DNA of 8,191 nt from an uncultured Verrucomicrobia subdivision 3 bacterium. Its GTDB lineage: Bacteria; Verrucomicrobiota; Verrucomicrobiia; Limisphaerales; UBA11358. Position numbers and translations under genes: made by a program. Position 1 is the stretch's first letter; each line of letters begins with the position of its first letter. The stretch covers positions 1-8,191 of the forward strand of contig CAIOUK010000206.1 of assembly GCA_903861445.1 (NCBI GenBank), read 5' to 3'. Positions 5,701-8,191 of the stretch are shown one piece after another. The notes beneath the pieces are model-generated. The model ran no database searches and was not told the origin of the DNA. It saw only the letters and a list, made by a program, of their open reading frames with translations.

Positions 5701-6816
5701 ATGCGCACCGCATTCGGAATCACCACTGGTTTGGCAATTTTATCACTAGCCGCCACCATCGCCGTGGCAGACACCGCGACCAACCCCGCTGCCGGCCTGT
5801 GGGTGGGTGAAGTGGTGTTGAAAAACGTCAATGAAACAGTGAGCGGCGTGAATGCTGCCAACCAAGTGGTTTCGCCTGATCCCACAGTGACCACGCCGGT
5901 TTTAACACCGGCCCGACTGCGCATAATTTTGCATGTGGATGCCGCCGGGAATGTGCGGTTGCTTAAGGGCGTCGCCATGGTGTCCGCCACTTCCACCAAT
6001 GGCAACACCACCTCCACCAACATCGTGTTGTTGAGCAACCCCAATCTTTATTCCCAATACGGCAATCAGCCCGGCCAGCGGCTGTCGGCTGTGGGGTATG
6101 ACTTTGGTGACGGGCCGGCGGCGCAAAACGCGTTGCAAGCTGTCGCTGCCGCCGCTGCGACCGCTGCTGTGAACAGCTTCGGCGCCTTGCCGGCCATGAA
6201 AGCCGCCGCACTAGCAGCAACGCAGACGGCCATGGCTAACTTGCAAGCGAACATCCCGTCAGGTTCAACGGCCGGCTATTCAAATTTCGTTCAATCCACC
6301 AGTTTTTCCGGCATCGTCAATAATGTAGCGACCAGTGCCGCCAACAGTTTGAATGGCGTGGATGCTTCGGTGCCGACCAGCCGCAAAATTGAAATTGCTA
6401 CGTTGGCGGCGTTGCAGAATCTGACCGCCGCTGGCGTCTTCACGGTTGCCGATGGATTGACTCTGAACGAATTGCCGCTGACGAGTTCTGGCGGCTCACC
6501 GGTGACGGATCTCACGGGCATCCAACTGACGGGAACGATTTATCTCGGCGCGGATCATCCGACCAATCCGTTCCGGCACCGATGGAGTCCGATCGAGCAG
6601 CACGGCTACGCCATCACCCGCAAGATTGCCATCACGTGCGCCGCGACGAATTCGGCGGGCATTCTGGGTTTCGGGGTGGATCACATCACGGGAACTTACG
6701 GGGAAAACATTTTCGGTTTGCACAAAGCACTCGGTCCCAATCAGGACGTGGGTTTGAAAACGGACGGCACCATCAAACTTGACCGCATCAGTCCGATTGC
6801 GGTTTTGAACCAATAA
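5701..6816 (+). CDS. Secreted protein with Ala-rich helix and HPTNPFRHRW motif
   Basis: This 371-residue protein has a signal peptide (MRTAFGITTGLAILSLAATIAVA, cleavage near 23). The mature start, AAGLWVGEVVLKNVNETVSG, and LRIILHVDAAGNVRLLKGVA look like beta strands. Residues about 139-186 are strikingly Ala-rich (AAQNALQAVAAAAATAAVNS and following) and should form helix. The C-terminal third is beta-rich and carries HPTNPFRHRWSP (286-297) followed by GYAITRKIAITCAA. I associate this NPF(R/K)HR...ITR combination with an unnamed family common in verrucomicrobial exported proteins; no activity is known to me. It begins 32 bp after the preceding stop and ends 13 bp before the next start, so one transcript is likely. 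No Shine-Dalgarno is visible. It could be a cell-surface partner of the large downstream protein. Confidence 0.9.
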   Translation: MRTAFGITTGLAILSLAATIAVADTATNPAAGLWVGEVVLKNVNETVSGVNAANQVVSPDPTVTTPVLTPARLRIILHVDAAGNVRLLKGVAMVSATSTNGNTTSTNIVLLSNPNLYSQYGNQPGQRLSAVGYDFGDGPAAQNALQAVAAAAATAAVNSFGALPAMKAAALAATQTAMANLQANIPSGSTAGYSNFVQSTSFSGIVNNVATSAANSLNGVDASVPTSRKIEIATLAALQNLTAAGVFTVADGLTLNELPLTSSGGSPVTDLTGIQLTGTIYLGADHPTNPFRHRWSPIEQHGYAITRKIAITCAATNSAGILGFGVDHITGTYGENIFGLHKALGPNQDVGLKTDGTIKLDRISPIAVLNQ

Positions 6817-6829
6817 TCTTATTTCCACA

Positions 6830-8191
6830 ATGAATACCAGCGTGATTTTTACCAGCGGAGTTGGCCGGCTTGGCCGGCTCGCGTGCCTATCATGGATGCT
6901 GACGATGGCGATGCCGGCGCTTGCAGCTGGCCTGACCGACGGCTCATTTGTCAATGGCTTGCTGACAGTCGGCTCCCGCACCGTGGACATCCAGGTGGAC
7001 AACTCGGTGGGAACGCCTTGGTCTGGCACCACTTATGTGTTGGGCCGGAACGATTCAGGCAATGCTTACCTGACGTTATTGGATCAGAGCGGGGCGCAAA
7101 TTGCCACTAATGTCATCTCCGGCATCGCGCCGACCGGAATGGCCGTCGTGCCGGGCACGAATGCGATTTATCTCGTCGGCGGCAGCAAGGTGTTTCTCGT
7201 CAATGCCACCAATGGCGCCATTATTGCGCAAACCGATTTGCTGCCGAGCGCCTCCGGCTTGAGCCTTAAAGGCGTCTATTGGGACAGCGTCAGCAATGCT
7301 GTTTACGTTTGCGGCAATTACAACGGTGCCGGCACCACGGATGCGTTTGGCGGAACGTTGACCGTTCGCGGCGGGCAGGCTGCTGTCGCCATCGCGTTGT
7401 CACCGGATTTGTCTCAGGAACTGGGCAGCACCACGTTTGGTTGCACCGATAGCAGCGCGCAGAACACCGCCAATTCCATCGTGGTGGACGAGAGTGGCGA
7501 CGTGTTCGTGGCCGGGCATTTGGGAGCCGGCGATTTCCAGTCGGATTATCTCAATGCCAACGCCTTCAATCTGACCGAGACCTATATCAGTGCTTGGCCG
7601 TGGACGATCAATACCTGGATAACCAGCATACAGGCGGCGATTAATTTGGTAAACTATCCGAGTGAATACGGCGGCGGCACCGCGACGACGGTCAACACGT
7701 CGGCTTCAACCATTGATTTTTCCGGTGCGCCGTCTAACGATGCCCGGTATTATTCCGGCTATTTTTTTGCGCCCTCGGCTGGCCAATACATTTTCTTCAA
7801 CAACTCGGACGACGGGGCAAGGTTGTTGATTGATGGCAACATCATCATCAATGACGATGCAAACCATCCGCCGCTCACCACGGCATCAACCAATACGCTC
7901 GCCGCCGGCTTGCATTATTTACAATATATCTATTTCAACGGCACGGGGGGTAGCGTTGGCCAAGTGAAATGGCATAAACCCACCGATGCCGGAACTGATT
8001 TTGCCACTGCCACCGATGTGCCGGCGGCCAGCTTCGGTTCTTCAGAGGGTTATGTGCTCAAGTTGTCGCACGGACTGAATCAGATTAATGGGTTCTATTC
8101 CTCGTCCGCCGCCTCCAATCAAGGTGGCGAACTCAACGAGCTGTGTTACAAGAAGGGCTTCGTTTACGGCATTGGCAATTGGGCGGGACAA
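6830..8191 (+). CDS. Large exported propeller/SBBP-like protein with inserted PA14 domain (3' end outside window)
   Basis: An open frame of 454 codons runs to the window edge with no stop. The signal peptide spans about residues 1-33 (basic VGRLGRL, then a hydrophobic segment ending MPALA). Residues 34-155 are propeller-like beta repeats (TYVLGRNDSGNAYLTLLD, AIYLVGGSKVFLVNATNG). SBBP-like blades follow: AVYVCGNYNG ... AAVAIALSPDLSQ (about 157-196), and IVVDESGDVFVAGHLGAGDF (217-236). The second blade resumes only at EGYVLKLS (406-413). In between, about 240-390, sits a PA14-like domain, with YYSGYFFAPSAGQYIFF (307-323), an NSDDGARLLIDGN core and GQVKWHKP (377-384). PA14 domains often bind carbohydrate, so surface glycan or polymer binding is plausible. 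It lies 13 bp after the previous gene, without a clear ribosome site, which suggests translation tied to the upstream gene. Confidence 0.92.
   Translation, partial: MNTSVIFTSGVGRLGRLACLSWMLTMAMPALAAGLTDGSFVNGLLTVGSRTVDIQVDNSVGTPWSGTTYVLGRNDSGNAYLTLLDQSGAQIATNVISGIAPTGMAVVPGTNAIYLVGGSKVFLVNATNGAIIAQTDLLPSASGLSLKGVYWDSVSNAVYVCGNYNGAGTTDAFGGTLTVRGGQAAVAIALSPDLSQELGSTTFGCTDSSAQNTANSIVVDESGDVFVAGHLGAGDFQSDYLNANAFNLTETYISAWPWTINTWITSIQAAINLVNYPSEYGGGTATTVNTSASTIDFSGAPSNDARYYSGYFFAPSAGQYIFFNNSDDGARLLIDGNIIINDDANHPPLTTASTNTLAAGLHYLQYIYFNGTGGSVGQVKWHKPTDAGTDFATATDVPAASFGSSEGYVLKLSHGLNQINGFYSSSAASNQGGELNELCYKKGFVYGIGNWAGQ

Noticed and set aside
6496..7032. 178-residue antisense frame across the second and third cassette genes
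   Set aside because: It crosses the junction of two well-supported plus-strand genes and has no recognisable motif.

Overview
The window looks like a chromosomal stretch of a Verrucomicrobiota-type bacterium (Pedosphaera-like lineages are my best guess). The reasons are a run of secreted, low-cysteine beta-rich proteins with PA14 and SBBP-like modules, an NPFRHR-type motif I associate with verrucomicrobial secreted proteins, and a dispersed-looking CACGAATT/AATTCGTG repeat. This placement rests on recall of families, not on a search. Most genes have moderately high GC; the left 1.9 kb is visibly AT-richer (one sampled 60-bp line about 42% G+C, against about 55% in the DUF4256 gene).

Left part (34-1917, minus strand): a two-gene operon reading right to left. 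It encodes an SMC/OLD-like AAA ATPase and, 27 bp downstream, a small TOPRIM-like (DUF4276/RloB-type) protein. Pairs of this design are typical of anti-phage or anti-plasmid defence modules. The compositional shift supports acquisition by transfer. Divergent from it, on the plus strand, is a well-conserved DUF4256 gene (2049-2615).

Middle (2616-3066): no gene, but two DNA repeat structures. The first is a compound inverted repeat of CACGAATT-type arms (2621-2679). The second is a tandem array of about ten 21-bp units (2781-2989, with degenerate edges). Each unit is a 16-bp imperfect palindrome plus a 5-bp spacer, with two interchangeable half-site types. The 21-bp period equals two turns of B-DNA. 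This array is the most unusual object in the window.

Right of it (3067-4052, minus strand): a TauE/SafE-family membrane transporter preceded by a small 62-residue orphan. Next comes tRNA-Arg(ACG) at 4247-4323 (plus strand) with encoded CCA, followed by a non-coding stretch with short direct and inverted repeats.

Right end (4655-8191, plus strand): a tightly packed cassette of three genes for exported proteins, each with a signal peptide. They are a GWN-module beta protein, a protein with an Ala-rich helix and an HPTNPFRHRW motif, and a large propeller/SBBP-like protein that runs off the window. In the last one a PA14 domain appears to be inserted inside one SBBP blade. Only the first gene has a clear Shine-Dalgarno sequence. 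The three probably form one transcription unit for cell-surface or extracellular proteins of unknown substrate.
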